Assembly: GCF_003346865.1 (NCBI RefSeq)
Contig: NZ_QDKL01000002.1
Coordinates: 62,001-126,000 of the forward strand
Length of the DNA: 64,000 nucleotides
Source: Halobacteriovorax vibrionivorans
GTDB taxonomy: Bacteria; Bdellovibrionota; Bacteriovoracia; Bacteriovoracales; Bacteriovoracaceae
Direction of reading: 5' to 3'
The stretch's first letter is position 1; each line of letters starts with the position of its first letter. This document shows, one piece after another, positions 8,151 to 18,259 of this stretch. The notes under the pieces are model-generated. The model saw nothing but the letters and a program-made list of their open reading frames with translations. It searched no databases and was not told the origin of the DNA. The position numbers were made by a program, and so were the translations under genes.

Positions 8151-9176
8151 ATGAAAAACTTTTTAAAACAACGCCTTTTACAGCTAATCCCTACGATTAT
8201 TGGGATTAGCTTATTTTCTTTTATTATTGTTCGTCTAGTCCCAGGAGATCCTGTTCTTCTTTTACTTGGAGAACGAGGTGCCGATCCCAAGGTCTATGCA
8301 GCCATGCAAAAAACATTGGGACTTGATCGTCCGATTCTAGAGCAATACCTATTTTATATGAAGAATGTCTTTTCTGGTGATTTTGGTATCTCCATTGTGA
8401 CAAAACAAACTGTCGTAAATGAATTCTTCTCGCGCTTTCCAGCAACACTAGAGCTTGGAATTTGCGCTATGATCTTTGCTATCTTAATAGGAATTCCAGC
8501 AGGGGTTTATGCAGCATTAAAGAGGAATTCCTTTATGGACTATCTTCTGATGGGAACTTCTCTCGTTGGCTACTCCATGCCTATTTTCTGGTGGGGCCTT
8601 ATTCTCATAATTGTCTTCTCAGTAAATATGGGAATAACTCCTGTCTCCGGTAGAATGGATGTCTTCTTCGAGGTCCCAAGTATTACGGGATTTATGCTTC
8701 TAGATACCTTAAACCCAGAAGTCATTGAGTTTGATGGCCTAGCACCATTTACTTCGGCCCTGAAACACCTCATTCTGCCAACAATTGCTATGGGTACTAT
8801 TCCTTTAGCTGTTATTTCAAGAATGACTAGATCAAGCGTGCTTGAAGTTTTAAAAGCACCTTATATTCAGACCGCGAAGGCCAAGGGCCAAAGTTATCAA
8901 AAGATCGTTTGGAAACACGCTGTTAGAAATGCCCTCATCCCTATTGTTACTGTTATTGGACTCCTCTTTGGAAGTATTATTACAGGCGCAATTCTAACTG
9001 AGACAATTTTCTCATGGCCAGGAATTGGACGCTGGCTTGTAGCAAGTATTCATGCAAGAGACTACCCTGTTATTCAAGGAGGAATTCTCTTTATAGCTCT
9101 TATGGTTATCTTTATTAATATGTGTGTGGATATTATTTATTCTATTGTTAATCCTAAAATCGCAGGTTCAAAGTAA
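8151..9176 (+). CDS. dppB: Dipeptide ABC transporter permease
   Basis: A 341-residue inner-membrane permease. The N-terminus MKNFLKQRLLQLIPTIIGIS with the following VRLVPGDP is the standard DppB/OppB opening. Several hydrophobic segments surround a periplasmic loop, and the EAA-like coupling loop is seen around ARNALIPIVT after TAKAKGQSYQKIVWKHAVRNA. It forms the membrane channel with the next gene product. It overlaps dppC by one base (TAATG), indicating translational coupling. Confidence 0.93.
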   Translation: MKNFLKQRLLQLIPTIIGISLFSFIIVRLVPGDPVLLLLGERGADPKVYAAMQKTLGLDRPILEQYLFYMKNVFSGDFGISIVTKQTVVNEFFSRFPATLELGICAMIFAILIGIPAGVYAALKRNSFMDYLLMGTSLVGYSMPIFWWGLILIIVFSVNMGITPVSGRMDVFFEVPSITGFMLLDTLNPEVIEFDGLAPFTSALKHLILPTIAMGTIPLAVISRMTRSSVLEVLKAPYIQTAKAKGQSYQKIVWKHAVRNALIPIVTVIGLLFGSIITGAILTETIFSWPGIGRWLVASIHARDYPVIQGGILFIALMVIFINMCVDIIYSIVNPKIAGSK

Positions 9177-10075
9177 TGAGTGATCAAATCATGAATCAAG
9201 ATTCAAATATAACAAATATTAAACTTCTTAAAGAATTCTGGGATCACTTTAGTGACAATAAAGGCGCAGTCTTAGGCCTTGCTCTTGTGCTAGGTTTTAT
9301 CATCATCGCACTTTTAGCACCAGTAATTGCTCCTCATGGTTCAAGTGAGATATTTGAGGGTCAACTTCGTATTCCACCAATTTGGGCAGAAGGTGGAACC
9401 ACAAGCTTTCTATTAGGAACAGATGACCTTGGACGAGATGTTCTAAGTCGTCTTATTTATGGGGCCCAAATCTCACTATTTGTGGGTATCTCTATTGTCT
9501 GTATTTCAGCAGTCATTGGAACAATCCTTGGTCTTCTCTCTGGCTACTTTGGAGGAAAGACTGATGCTGTCATTATGAGATTCATTGATATTCTTATGGC
9601 CTACCCAAGTATCCTACTGGCCATCATCGTTGTTTCAGTTATAGGCCCAGGACTAATGAATGCAGTGCTTGCGGTATCTCTTGTTAGTGTCCCATCATTT
9701 ACCAGACTTATTCGTGCCAATGTTATGGAGATTAAAAACCTTCAATATATTCAAGCGGCCAAAACTTTTGGGGCCTCTCCTATTCGCATTATGCTTAAGG
9801 AGATTCTTCCAAATTGTATGGCGACACTTATTGTTCAAGTCACACTTGGTCTTTCTGAAGGTATTCTTTCAACTGCCGCCCTAGGCTTCTTAGGACTTGG
9901 TGTTCAGGCACCAACACCGGAATGGGGAATTATGTTAAGTGATGCCAGGCCTTATATTCAAAGTGCTCCATGGCTTGTGACACTACCAGGACTTTGTATT
10001 CTTGCTGTTGTTCTAGGCTTAAACCTATTTGGTGATGGCCTAAGAGATGCCCTTGATCCAAAACTTAAGAGATAA
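9176..10075 (+). CDS. dppC: Dipeptide ABC transporter permease
   Basis: A 299-residue permease with the DppC/OppC N-terminal segment (FWDHFSDNKGAVLGLALVLG), the family motif LGTDDLGRDVLSRLIYGAQ, and an EAA coupling loop at AAKTFGASPIRIMLKEILPN. Six hydrophobic segments are expected. The ATG at 9176 overlaps the dppB stop; a second ATG at 9191 is possible and would remove five residues. It pairs with DppB in the inner membrane. Confidence 0.93.
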   Translation: MSDQIMNQDSNITNIKLLKEFWDHFSDNKGAVLGLALVLGFIIIALLAPVIAPHGSSEIFEGQLRIPPIWAEGGTTSFLLGTDDLGRDVLSRLIYGAQISLFVGISIVCISAVIGTILGLLSGYFGGKTDAVIMRFIDILMAYPSILLAIIVVSVIGPGLMNAVLAVSLVSVPSFTRLIRANVMEIKNLQYIQAAKTFGASPIRIMLKEILPNCMATLIVQVTLGLSEGILSTAALGFLGLGVQAPTPEWGIMLSDARPYIQSAPWLVTLPGLCILAVVLGLNLFGDGLRDALDPKLKR

Positions 10076-10092
10076 CAAAAGAGTTAAATGAC

Positions 10093-11058
10093 ATGAATTT
10101 ATTAAAAGTTAAAAATCTAAATATACATTTTAAAACAAAGAAAGGTCTAATTCACGCTGTAAGAAATGTTTCCTTTGAAGTTGAAAAGAGTGAAACCTTA
10201 GGAATCGTTGGTGAATCAGGTTGTGGAAAGAGTATCACCAATATGGCGATCATGGGGCTCTTAGATGATAATGCTGTGGTTACTGCAGACGAGCTAAGTT
10301 TTGACGGAGTTGACCTACAGAGCTTAAATGAAAAATCATGGCAGCAAATTCGTGGCGGTGAAATAAGTATGATCTTTCAAGATGCTATGAGTAGTTTAAA
10401 TCCATGCTACACAGTAGAGAATCAAATTGAAGAGGTTCTTCTAATTCACGAACCAACTCTTAAAAAAGAAGAACGTAAGCAAAGAGTTGAAAGGCTTCTT
10501 ACTCAAGTTGGTATCCCTGCACCAAAAGAGAGAATGAAGTCCTACCCTCATGAGTTATCTGGAGGGATGGCCCAAAGAGTAATGATTGCCATGGCCATTG
10601 CTTCTGGGCCTAAACTTCTCATTGCAGATGAGCCTACAACAGCACTTGATGTTACAGTACAACAACAAATTCTTGATCTTCTTATTGATATTCAAAAAGA
10701 GACAGGAATGGCCGTAATCTTCATCTCTCATGATTTGGCCGTTGTTAAGGACTTCACGAGAACTCTGCAAGTAATGTATGCCGGCGAAGTTATTGAAAAA
10801 GGACCGACTGATGAGATTATTTCTCATCCAAGACATCCTTACACATATGGACTTCTCCAATCCATTCCTTCTTTTACAAATGATATTAATGCTCCCCTCT
10901 ACTCAATTAAGGGTATGGTGCCTGATCTGGCCAGTAGGCCAGAAGGTTGTCAATTTAGAGAACGTTGCAACTATGCAAGTAATAAGTGCGGCGAATTACC
11001 AAAGCTCATTATTCATGATGAACACTCACTACGATGTATTCACCCACTTAATAACTAA
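10093..11058 (+). CDS. dppD: Dipeptide ABC transporter ATP-binding protein
   Basis: A 321-residue cytoplasmic ATPase. Walker A is GESGCGKS near residue 40, the Q-loop is [12 protein letters not shown], the signature is LSGGMAQR, and Walker B is [12 protein letters not shown]. The C-terminal extension has a cysteine cluster (CQFRERC, then C and C), which matches oligopeptide transporter ATPases that carry an Fe-S cluster in some homologues. It follows dppC by 17 nt and works as a heterodimer with DppF. Confidence 0.94.
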   Translation: MNLLKVKNLNIHFKTKKGLIHAVRNVSFEVEKSETLGIVGESGCGKSITNMAIMGLLDDNAVVTADELSFDGVDLQSLNEKSWQQIRGGEISMIFQDAMSSLNPCYTVENQIEEVLLIHEPTLKKEERKQRVERLLTQVGIPAPKERMKSYPHELSGGMAQRVMIAMAIASGPKLLIADEPTTALDVTVQQQILDLLIDIQKETGMAVIFISHDLAVVKDFTRTLQVMYAGEVIEKGPTDEIISHPRHPYTYGLLQSIPSFTNDINAPLYSIKGMVPDLASRPEGCQFRERCNYASNKCGELPKLIIHDEHSLRCIHPLNN

Positions 11059-11081
11059 CCATACATAGAAAAAGATAGAAT

Positions 11082-12017
11082 ATGATTGATACAATAAAAG
11101 TCACAAATTTAAAGAAACACTACCCAGTAGGAAATAAGGCCGTTAAGGCCGTAGACGGATTAAGTTTCAACCTCCAGGAAAGAACAACTCTTGGAATTGT
11201 TGGTGAGTCTGGTTGTGGTAAGTCCACTCTTGCAAAATGTCTCATGGGACTTGAGCCATTAACCGATGGAAGCATTACGATTGCAGGAAAAGACTTTTCG
11301 CAGCTAAGTTCAAAAGAACTCTACCACAATATCCAAATGGTTTTTCAAAACCCTCTTGAGTCCCTTAACCCAAGAAAGAAGGCCTGGGAAATAATCGCTG
11401 ATCCACTACTTATAAATGAGAAGGTCACTAAAAAAGAAGCTTATAACCGTGCATGTGATCTAATGGAAACCGTTGGGCTTAGACGAGAACATGCTCATAA
11501 GTACCCACATATGTTTAGTGGTGGCCAGCGCCAGCGTATTGGTATCGCACGTGCCCTAATCTTAAGGCCAAAGGTATTGATCCTAGACGAACCTGTTTCG
11601 GCCCTAGATGTATCGGTACAGGCACAGGTTTTAAACCTTTTAAAAGACCTGCAAAAGGAATTTAATCTTACTTATATTTTTATCTCCCACGATCTTTCAG
11701 TCGTTCGTTATATAGCAGATAAGGTTCTTGTCATGTACCTTGGAAAGGTATGTGAGTATGGAAAGAGTGATGTGATCTTTAATACTCCTCATCACCCTTA
11801 TACTAAAACACTTTTAAAGAGTGCACATGCTGTGGATAATGAAGTAATCAAGGCATTTCCACCGCTAAAGGATGTGGAACTACCATCTCCTCTAAATCCA
11901 CCAACTGGTTGTAATTTTCACACTCGCTGTCCCCTTGCTGTAGAAAAATGCAAAGAAAGCACACCAGAATGTCGTGATATTGATTATCGAAGTATTTTTT
12001 GTCATGAAATAATTTAA
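11082..12017 (+). CDS. dppF: Dipeptide ABC transporter ATP-binding protein
   Basis: A 311-residue ATPase with Walker [11 protein letters not shown]-loop MVFQNPLESLNPR, signature FSGGQRQR and Walker B VLILDEPVSALD. The C-terminal OppF-type cysteine cluster is present (GCNFHTRCPLAVEKC, then CRD). It is the last gene of the Dpp operon. No classical U-tract terminator follows; instead a long hairpin made of palindromes lies at 12049-12093. Confidence 0.94.
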   Translation: MIDTIKVTNLKKHYPVGNKAVKAVDGLSFNLQERTTLGIVGESGCGKSTLAKCLMGLEPLTDGSITIAGKDFSQLSSKELYHNIQMVFQNPLESLNPRKKAWEIIADPLLINEKVTKKEAYNRACDLMETVGLRREHAHKYPHMFSGGQRQRIGIARALILRPKVLILDEPVSALDVSVQAQVLNLLKDLQKEFNLTYIFISHDLSVVRYIADKVLVMYLGKVCEYGKSDVIFNTPHHPYTKTLLKSAHAVDNEVIKAFPPLKDVELPSPLNPPTGCNFHTRCPLAVEKCKESTPECRDIDYRSIFCHEII

Positions 12018-12048
12018 TATTTTAAAAAGCTGTTAACATGGTGAACAA

Positions 12049-12138
12049 TCTTTCACTTAAGTGTAGGTGTATAGACTACACTTAAGTGAAAGAAAGTATG
12101 GTAGTACTAAATCTAAAGAAATATACATAACTTAAGTT
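12049..12138 (+). promoter_or_regulatory. Three phased CTTAAG-centred palindromes upstream of the exopolysaccharide operon
   Basis: CACTTAAGTG at 12054-12063 and again at 12079-12088, and AACTTAAGTT at 12129-12138, are each perfect 10-bp palindromes. Their centres are exactly 25 and 50 bp apart. The first two also form an 18-bp inverted repeat (12049-12066 with 12076-12093). No T tract follows on either strand, so a regulator operator array is more likely than an intrinsic terminator. The last copy ends 44 bp before the next start codon. Confidence 0.6.
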
Positions 12139-12182
12139 AATTGTTATTGTAAATTATCACAAATTTACTTTAGGACTACCAT

Positions 12183-14081
12183 ATGATGAAAAAGATTTTA
12201 CTTACTGCTCTAATTCTACTTAGCATTCAAACTTTTGCAGATAAGATAGCTTACAAGATTGAAAAGAAAGGTTTTGCAAAGGGAATTTCTGGGCCATCTA
12301 ATTTCTCTCAATCAATTTTCTTTGATATTACAGATAAGGAATATATAAACTCTGCCCAGTTAAGTATCAATTTATCATATTCATCAATTTTAAGGCCATC
12401 ATCTTATGTAAAGGTATTAATTAACGACATTCCTCTTGCATCCAAAGACCTATCAACAGGTAAAAATAATTTCGCATTTAACAGATATAAGAACACGATA
12501 AATATACCGAAGTCATATCTATCGGCCGGAGCAATGAAGCTCACAATCACAGCAAATGCTGTTTTAAATAAAGACCAATGTATCAACACACAGCTTGCAA
12601 AGAATTTAATTCACATCCTTCCATCAACTGCGATACATATTGATTATAAAAATCAAAGAATGAATATTGCTAATACTCTAAAATCTTTCCCTGAAAAGAT
12701 AAATATCTATACTGACCATAGCTATAATAATCATCAGATCTTTGACTTAATCTACTACTTAAGAAAATTCTCACATAAGATTAATTTCATTGATAACCCA
12801 AAAGACATAAAGAAGAACAAGATTCATATCTCACTAGCTAGCACTGAGACAAATAATAACCTATTACAACTTTTATCAAATGAAGATAGAGATATACTTG
12901 CGCTAAAGGATCAAATTGAGTCAAGATTTGTTTCTGATAACAATATGATTTTAATTGATACACAAAGTAGAAATGATACAAGAATCTACAATGCACTTGT
13001 TGAATATAGAAACTTACTTTTATCAAAAGGAATAAACTTAGAAAACTCTGAACCAAGTAGTCTTCTTGAAACGAAGGTCTATCGTGACCAACTAGGAATT
13101 AACGAAGAAGGTAAAGTATTTAACAATCGCCAAGAGTGGAATTTTAGTATTAATCCTTCACAGTACTTAGGAAAAAAACAACCAAGTTCTCTAACAGTAT
13201 CAACAACGGTAACACCGACAACAGGTGATCACCCACATAAGCTAAATGTTTTCCAAAACAACCAGCTCATAAAAGTTGTTGAATTAGACAACTCAGGAAG
13301 ACCAACATTATATAATTTTGAACTTCTACCTTATTTAAAAGAGCAAACTCAAACGATAAAAGTTCTTATTATAGCGTCAGATAAGGATGGACAATGTGGA
13401 AGTGGATCATACGGTGCAATTGCATCTCTATTACCAGACACACATGTAACACTAAAAGAGCTTGATCAAAAAACTGACAGTTTAGCAAAAATTAATTATG
13501 CATTTAAAGACACTGTTGATTTCTTTATTCCAAAAGACACTAGTAAAATTGCAGCAGCTTACAATAGTTACTTACTTTCAAACTCATACGGTATAAACCC
13601 TTTACGCATAAACTTCATTGAATTTGATAACGTTATACCAAAAACGAATAGACCATTCATCGCCATTACAAATAGAAATAGTAACACTGATTGGTTAGCT
13701 CCAATTAGAGATAGTAATATAACGACATTTACAACATTTCTTAAAAAGAAAATAATGGCAATAGAAGGCCTAGAAAATCTAAGTTTAATACAATTAGTAA
13801 ATAAAGACGGACATAGTGGTGTTAACTTTCACTATCTTGGCAAAAGCTTTATATCAGAAGCAAATTATATAACATTTGACGATAATGACATTGTAATGAT
13901 CGACAAAAGTAGTGAGGTATCAAGATTCAACTCTATGCTTTTAAGTAAAGAGCTTCCAGTCTTCGCCAAATCAAATATTTTAGAAGATCTCTATACAAAG
14001 TATAAATTTATACTACTCTTTGGTGTGTGGTTACTTCTAACATTTGGATTTATCAGATTAAGTAAGAGAAACAATGATTAA
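12183..14081 (+). CDS. BcsB-like periplasmic subunit of an exopolysaccharide synthase
   Basis: A 632-residue protein with signal MMKKILLTALILLSIQTFA and one C-terminal transmembrane segment (residues about 608-625, FILLFGVWLLLTFGFIRL) followed by a short basic tail. This single-anchor periplasmic layout, the beta-rich domain near the start (QSIFFDITDKEYINSAQLSI) and the repeat of a similar domain after about residue 320 fit the cellulose synthase BcsB family. It is usually partnered with a BcsA-type synthase, here two genes downstream. AGGA lies 7 nt before the ATG. The gene overlaps the next by 8 nt. Sequence similarity is judged by eye, so the family call is firm only at the level of architecture and context. 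Confidence 0.7.
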   Translation: MMKKILLTALILLSIQTFADKIAYKIEKKGFAKGISGPSNFSQSIFFDITDKEYINSAQLSINLSYSSILRPSSYVKVLINDIPLASKDLSTGKNNFAFNRYKNTINIPKSYLSAGAMKLTITANAVLNKDQCINTQLAKNLIHILPSTAIHIDYKNQRMNIANTLKSFPEKINIYTDHSYNNHQIFDLIYYLRKFSHKINFIDNPKDIKKNKIHISLASTETNNNLLQLLSNEDRDILALKDQIESRFVSDNNMILIDTQSRNDTRIYNALVEYRNLLLSKGINLENSEPSSLLETKVYRDQLGINEEGKVFNNRQEWNFSINPSQYLGKKQPSSLTVSTTVTPTTGDHPHKLNVFQNNQLIKVVELDNSGRPTLYNFELLPYLKEQTQTIKVLIIASDKDGQCGSGSYGAIASLLPDTHVTLKELDQKTDSLAKINYAFKDTVDFFIPKDTSKIAAAYNSYLLSNSYGINPLRINFIEFDNVIPKTNRPFIAITNRNSNTDWLAPIRDSNITTFTTFLKKKIMAIEGLENLSLIQLVNKDGHSGVNFHYLGKSFISEANYITFDDNDIVMIDKSSEVSRFNSMLLSKELPVFAKSNILEDLYTKYKFILLFGVWLLLTFGFIRLSKRNND

Positions 14082-14880
14082 AGTTATTAACTTCATCATA
14101 TTCACACTTCTTTCTCAGTCTATTTATGCGAGTGCCACCTTAACAAAAGATGGCGCTTACGAGCTATATACTTCTATAAACTTTTATCAAACAAGTGATA
14201 GCTTTAATAATAAGTCAAAATCTGAAAAGTATCCAAACAATGGAAGATTTAAAAAATATGAGCTTAGTTATTACTACCTTTATGGATTAAGCAATACGAC
14301 TTCCCTGCTTGTAAAAGGAAATATACTTACAGACCTTAGTTATAAAGATGACTTCAATCAACTTGATAATACACAGATTGGAGAAAATGCAATTGGAATT
14401 AAGAAGCATATTAAAAAATACAAGCATGGAACCAGTGCCTGGATGGCCACAATAAGCTTTCCTTTATTTGATAAAGAAAAAGCACCAAGGCCAGCTGCTC
14501 ATCAAAGTGACCTTGAGATAAGATATCTGCATGATATCTACTCAGCTTTCAAGTTGGATTTCATAAGTATTGAAACAGGGGTAAATTTTAGACTAGGTAT
14601 TCCAGTAAACCAGTTCAAATTAGATATTACTATTGGAAAATGGTTCAACAACTTTCTACCAATGTTTCACAGCTACTTCGTAAAGAGTTTAGATGAAAGT
14701 AACAGTAACCTAACAAACTCTCCTCTGGATGCTGAAGACTGGGACCAATGGAAGATCGGACCAAGCCTTGCATACAAACTAAGTCGTACCTACAGTATTC
14801 AACTAGGCTACTTAAATGAAGTTTGGGGACGTAATATAGGTAATGGACACTCTATATTCATAAGTCTTTGGTGTAATTAA
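14074..14880 (+). CDS. Exported protein, probable outer-membrane beta-barrel
   Basis: A 268-residue protein starting with a signal sequence (MIKVINFIIFTLLSQSIYAS). The body alternates hydrophobic and polar residues in many short strands rich in Tyr, Phe and Trp (for example YELSYYYLYGLSNTTSLLVK), and ends YSIQLGYLNEVWGRN then ISLWCN, which fits a small porin-like barrel of about 10 to 12 strands. It lies between the BcsB-like and synthase genes, overlapping the former by 8 nt and preceding the latter by 1 nt, so it may be the export pore for the polymer. I do not recognise the exact family. Confidence 0.65.
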   Translation: MIKVINFIIFTLLSQSIYASATLTKDGAYELYTSINFYQTSDSFNNKSKSEKYPNNGRFKKYELSYYYLYGLSNTTSLLVKGNILTDLSYKDDFNQLDNTQIGENAIGIKKHIKKYKHGTSAWMATISFPLFDKEKAPRPAAHQSDLEIRYLHDIYSAFKLDFISIETGVNFRLGIPVNQFKLDITIGKWFNNFLPMFHSYFVKSLDESNSNLTNSPLDAEDWDQWKIGPSLAYKLSRTYSIQLGYLNEVWGRNIGNGHSIFISLWCN

Positions 14881-14881
14881 A

Positions 14882-16708
14882 ATGAAGATCGGTCAACGTC
14901 TAATTCAAAAAGGATTTATTACCCCAGAGAAGCTGGAAGATGCCCTATTAATTCAAAGTAAAACAGGTTCTAGACTTGGTAGAATTCTTGTTGGTAAAGG
15001 ATATGTAAAACAGAGAGACATCGATAAGTTAATGGCGGAGTACTTTAACTTACCATTTAAAGAAATCTCCACAGAGGATGTCGACACTGATAATATAAAA
15101 CGCGAAGACTTTGATCTATACTTAGAGAAAAACCTCTTACCATTAAAGAATAATATGATGGCCATATGTGAACCACAATATGAGCAAATATCATTTATCG
15201 AATCAAACTTTAAAGAGTATGAAATAATTGTAACATCCCAAGACAGTTTAAAGCAGGCGCTACACCTTCACTTTGGAGGTAAGCTAAGCCATGAATCAAT
15301 CTACTCTTTGGCAAATACATATCCTGAATACTCTGCAGCACAAGTTTTTATCTCCAAGCAATTGATAGGAATCTATTGTTTAGCAATACTTTTTGCTTAT
15401 TTAGTATTTTACAACACTGATACAACATTTCTTACAATCAATATTATAACGACATTTTTTTTAATTATAAGTTTCATCTTCAAATTCAGTTTAACTTGGA
15501 TAGGTTCTGATAACTCATTTGAAAAAAAAGTTACCGATGAAGAAGTCAATAATCTTGATGAGTCATCTCTTCCAGCTTATACAGTGCTAATTCCAATGTA
15601 CAATGAACCAGAGGTATTACCTATTATTGTTAATTCAATTAGGAATCTTGATTACCCGAAAGAGAAACTAGACGTTAAATTAGTACTGGAAGAAAATGAC
15701 GACAAAACTATTCAAGCTGCAAAAGACCTAGAATTAGAAGATATATTTGATATCTGCTTAGTTCCCCACTCTTTCCCAAAGACAAAGCCAAAGGCATGTA
15801 ATTATGCACTTAAATTTGCAAAAGGAAAGTATGTAACAATATATGATGCTGAAGATAAACCAGAAAAGGATCAATTAAAAAAAGCAATTATTGCTTTTAA
15901 AAAGTCTCCAAAGAATACTGCAGTAATCCAAGCTAAACTTAATTATTACAACGATAAAGAAAATATTTTAACCAGATGTTTTACATTAGAATACTCTCTA
16001 TGGTTTGACTTTTTTCTACCGGCCCTTGAGAAACTAGATGTCCCAATTCCATTAGGGGGGACATCGAATCATTTTGTTACAAAAATCCTTAAACAAGTTG
16101 GTGGATGGGACCCATTTAATGTAACGGAAGATGCAGACTTAGGAATTAGATATTCTGCTCTAAATTATGTCGTTAGAGTCGTAAACTCTACAACCTATGA
16201 AGAGGCAAATACAAAAGTTGGTAATTGGATTAGACAAAGATCTCGTTGGATTAAAGGTTATATGCAAACCTACCTCGTGCATATGAGGACTCCACTAAAG
16301 CTTTATCGTTCCATAGGATTTAAGGGATTCTTCTCTTTTCAATTCTTTATAGGGATGACAATTCTAACTTCTTTAATAACTCCTTGGCTTTATTCAGTCT
16401 ACATATTTTGGTTATTCACTAAGACGACTATGTTTGATCCTTATTTTACAGAGAGTATTATCTACCTTAGTAACTTGAATCTATTAATGGGGAATGCATT
16501 CTATGTATATATTATGATGTTAGGAGTAACAAAAAGAAATAAGTTATACTTAATCCCGTATGCCCTAGCTGTTCCATTCTACTGGATACTAATGTCTATT
16601 GCAGGTTATAAGGGGCTGTATCAACTTTTCGTAAATCCATTTTACTGGGAAAAGACACAACATGGCCTTAGTAAAGTAACTCAACAAGAGGTACAAGACC
16701 TTGCTTAA
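14882..16708 (+). CDS. GT2 polysaccharide synthase with N-terminal MshEN-type c-di-GMP-binding region
   Basis: A 608-residue inner-membrane protein. Residues 1 to about 130 contain two successive MshEN-like segments: KIGQRLIQKGFITPEKLEDA and RLGRILVGKGYVKQRDIDKL, the latter leading to YFNLPF. Two hydrophobic helices follow (about 157-205). The GT2 catalytic domain has PMYNEPEVLP, a DxD-like DAEDKPE near 321, VTEDADLG near 413 and the QxxRW motif (QRSRW) near 450, all hallmarks of processive synthases such as BcsA. Three or four further transmembrane helices end the protein. MshEN domains bind c-di-GMP in MshE, and E. coli NfrB couples one to a GT2 domain, so allosteric control by c-di-GMP is likely. 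The sugar made is unknown. It overlaps the next gene by 8 nt. Confidence 0.85.
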   Translation: MKIGQRLIQKGFITPEKLEDALLIQSKTGSRLGRILVGKGYVKQRDIDKLMAEYFNLPFKEISTEDVDTDNIKREDFDLYLEKNLLPLKNNMMAICEPQYEQISFIESNFKEYEIIVTSQDSLKQALHLHFGGKLSHESIYSLANTYPEYSAAQVFISKQLIGIYCLAILFAYLVFYNTDTTFLTINIITTFFLIISFIFKFSLTWIGSDNSFEKKVTDEEVNNLDESSLPAYTVLIPMYNEPEVLPIIVNSIRNLDYPKEKLDVKLVLEENDDKTIQAAKDLELEDIFDICLVPHSFPKTKPKACNYALKFAKGKYVTIYDAEDKPEKDQLKKAIIAFKKSPKNTAVIQAKLNYYNDKENILTRCFTLEYSLWFDFFLPALEKLDVPIPLGGTSNHFVTKILKQVGGWDPFNVTEDADLGIRYSALNYVVRVVNSTTYEEANTKVGNWIRQRSRWIKGYMQTYLVHMRTPLKLYRSIGFKGFFSFQFFIGMTILTSLITPWLYSVYIFWLFTKTTMFDPYFTESIIYLSNLNLLMGNAFYVYIMMLGVTKRNKLYLIPYALAVPFYWILMSIAGYKGLYQLFVNPFYWEKTQHGLSKVTQQEVQDLA

Positions 16709-18236
16709 AAAATATGCTTCCCCTATTGTATTCTTACTTGGCTTTAGTTTTCTGATAACGGTGTATTATTTATCACGTGTAAATGGATATCACTCAGATC
16801 TAGAAATAAAGACCTGGAAGTATCTGTACCTACTAAACAACAATAATAATATTTACTCTTTATTATCCAGTACCGCCCCCTTATCTTTATTCAATATTAT
16901 AAACATATACAGATTAACTTTTTTCAATCTCACGATATTCGCTCCGTTCTTTCTTGGGATGCTAGCAATATCACTTGTGAGTTTCTTTAATAGTATTGAT
17001 AAAAAAGGAAACTTCTTACAAATAAACAATACTCGTGCCTATGTACTTTTAGCATTTATGTTAAATCCATATGTATTGAATGCCATTAATAATGATGTTC
17101 TTAGCTTAATTGCTGCTTTAACATTATTTTTAATTTTCAAAGGTGTTTTTTATTACGATGTTAAACGATCATCAAAGGGAATATTTCTAATAGCAATAGG
17201 CTTAGCTGTCTTACTGACTTCAGGTGGAATTGGAGTTTCAAACTTCTTGTCATTATTTATATTCTTGCCACTGCTACTTCATACTTTATTTAAAGACAAA
17301 TATACACTTGGCCCACTTTTCTTGATAGCCTTTCCATCCATGGCCACATTATTTGGTGTCTTTTATCTATCTTGGTTAGCTAATATTAATATTGAAGAAC
17401 TCCTTTTTATTCATGAACATAGGTTTATCAATTATAAATCACTACTATATTGGACAATCTTTATACCTATCATTATCTATCGTATAAAGACGATTGGCCT
17501 AAACGCTAGGCAATTACTGATTCGTAACTCCGCAATTATTATACCGCTGCTTGCTCAAGTAATACTAATTACTCTTGATCGCTCTTATCAAAACTACTCT
17601 TTTTTAGCAATTGCACTTATATTGACAGCATTGAATATGCTTTCATCTAAGAGTAACAAAAAGGCTATTTTATCAGCAAGCTTGTACTTAACCTTTTCAT
17701 CATGGCTTATCTTTTCTTTTGCACCTAAAGGTGAAATTGATAATTTCTACAATTCAATTTTAAATGATCACCCTTATAAGTCTTCACTTGATTACGATGT
17801 ACAGAAATGGTTTATAAATAATAAAACGAAGAAGGCCATTGCATTATCTAATGATGTTTATAGACTCTCAATGTTGGACTCAAGTAATGATATACTGACT
17901 CCAATATCTAAGAATTTTCAAAAAGAGTTAGTCTACTCATTAATCGAATACGATACAATTATTATTTCAAAAGAATACCTTGATAAGCAGTCACTACCAA
18001 ATATTGACTACATACGAGACTTACCTAAAGAAGTCACAGACAACTACTATAAAGTCTTTAATAATTCAAAGTGGAGTATTTACCAAAGCTCTTCAATGAT
18101 AAGAGCATATTCAAAGGGTGAAAACACGCTATCACGTGAATTTAACTGGATTTTTGTAAAAGAATTACTCTATTTTATGATTATTTTTGACTTAGTTATA
18201 CTCCTTTATATATTTTACAAAAGAGAACGAAATTAA
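16701..18236 (+). CDS. Polytopic inner-membrane protein, possible GT-C-type glycosyltransferase
   Basis: A 511-residue protein with about eleven hydrophobic segments and one longer soluble region near residues 360-480. The first external loop contains an Asp-Glu pair (GYHSDLEIKTWKYLY) of the kind used by GT-C enzymes, and several Asn-rich loops follow. This could be a lipid-linked sugar transferase or a polymer-modifying enzyme, but the family is not certain. It overlaps the synthase gene by 8 nt, so it is part of the same operon and is probably needed for making or modifying the same polymer. Confidence 0.65.
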   Translation: MLKKYASPIVFLLGFSFLITVYYLSRVNGYHSDLEIKTWKYLYLLNNNNNIYSLLSSTAPLSLFNIINIYRLTFFNLTIFAPFFLGMLAISLVSFFNSIDKKGNFLQINNTRAYVLLAFMLNPYVLNAINNDVLSLIAALTLFLIFKGVFYYDVKRSSKGIFLIAIGLAVLLTSGGIGVSNFLSLFIFLPLLLHTLFKDKYTLGPLFLIAFPSMATLFGVFYLSWLANINIEELLFIHEHRFINYKSLLYWTIFIPIIIYRIKTIGLNARQLLIRNSAIIIPLLAQVILITLDRSYQNYSFLAIALILTALNMLSSKSNKKAILSASLYLTFSSWLIFSFAPKGEIDNFYNSILNDHPYKSSLDYDVQKWFINNKTKKAIALSNDVYRLSMLDSSNDILTPISKNFQKELVYSLIEYDTIIISKEYLDKQSLPNIDYIRDLPKEVTDNYYKVFNNSKWSIYQSSSMIRAYSKGENTLSREFNWIFVKELLYFMIIFDLVILLYIFYKRERN

Positions 18237-18259
18237 TTAATTTGTGTAAGGTTGAAGAA

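Noticed and set aside
12049..12093. Intrinsic terminator of dppF.
   Set aside because: No U tract follows on either strand, and the arms are themselves palindromes that recur at 12129, so operators fit better.
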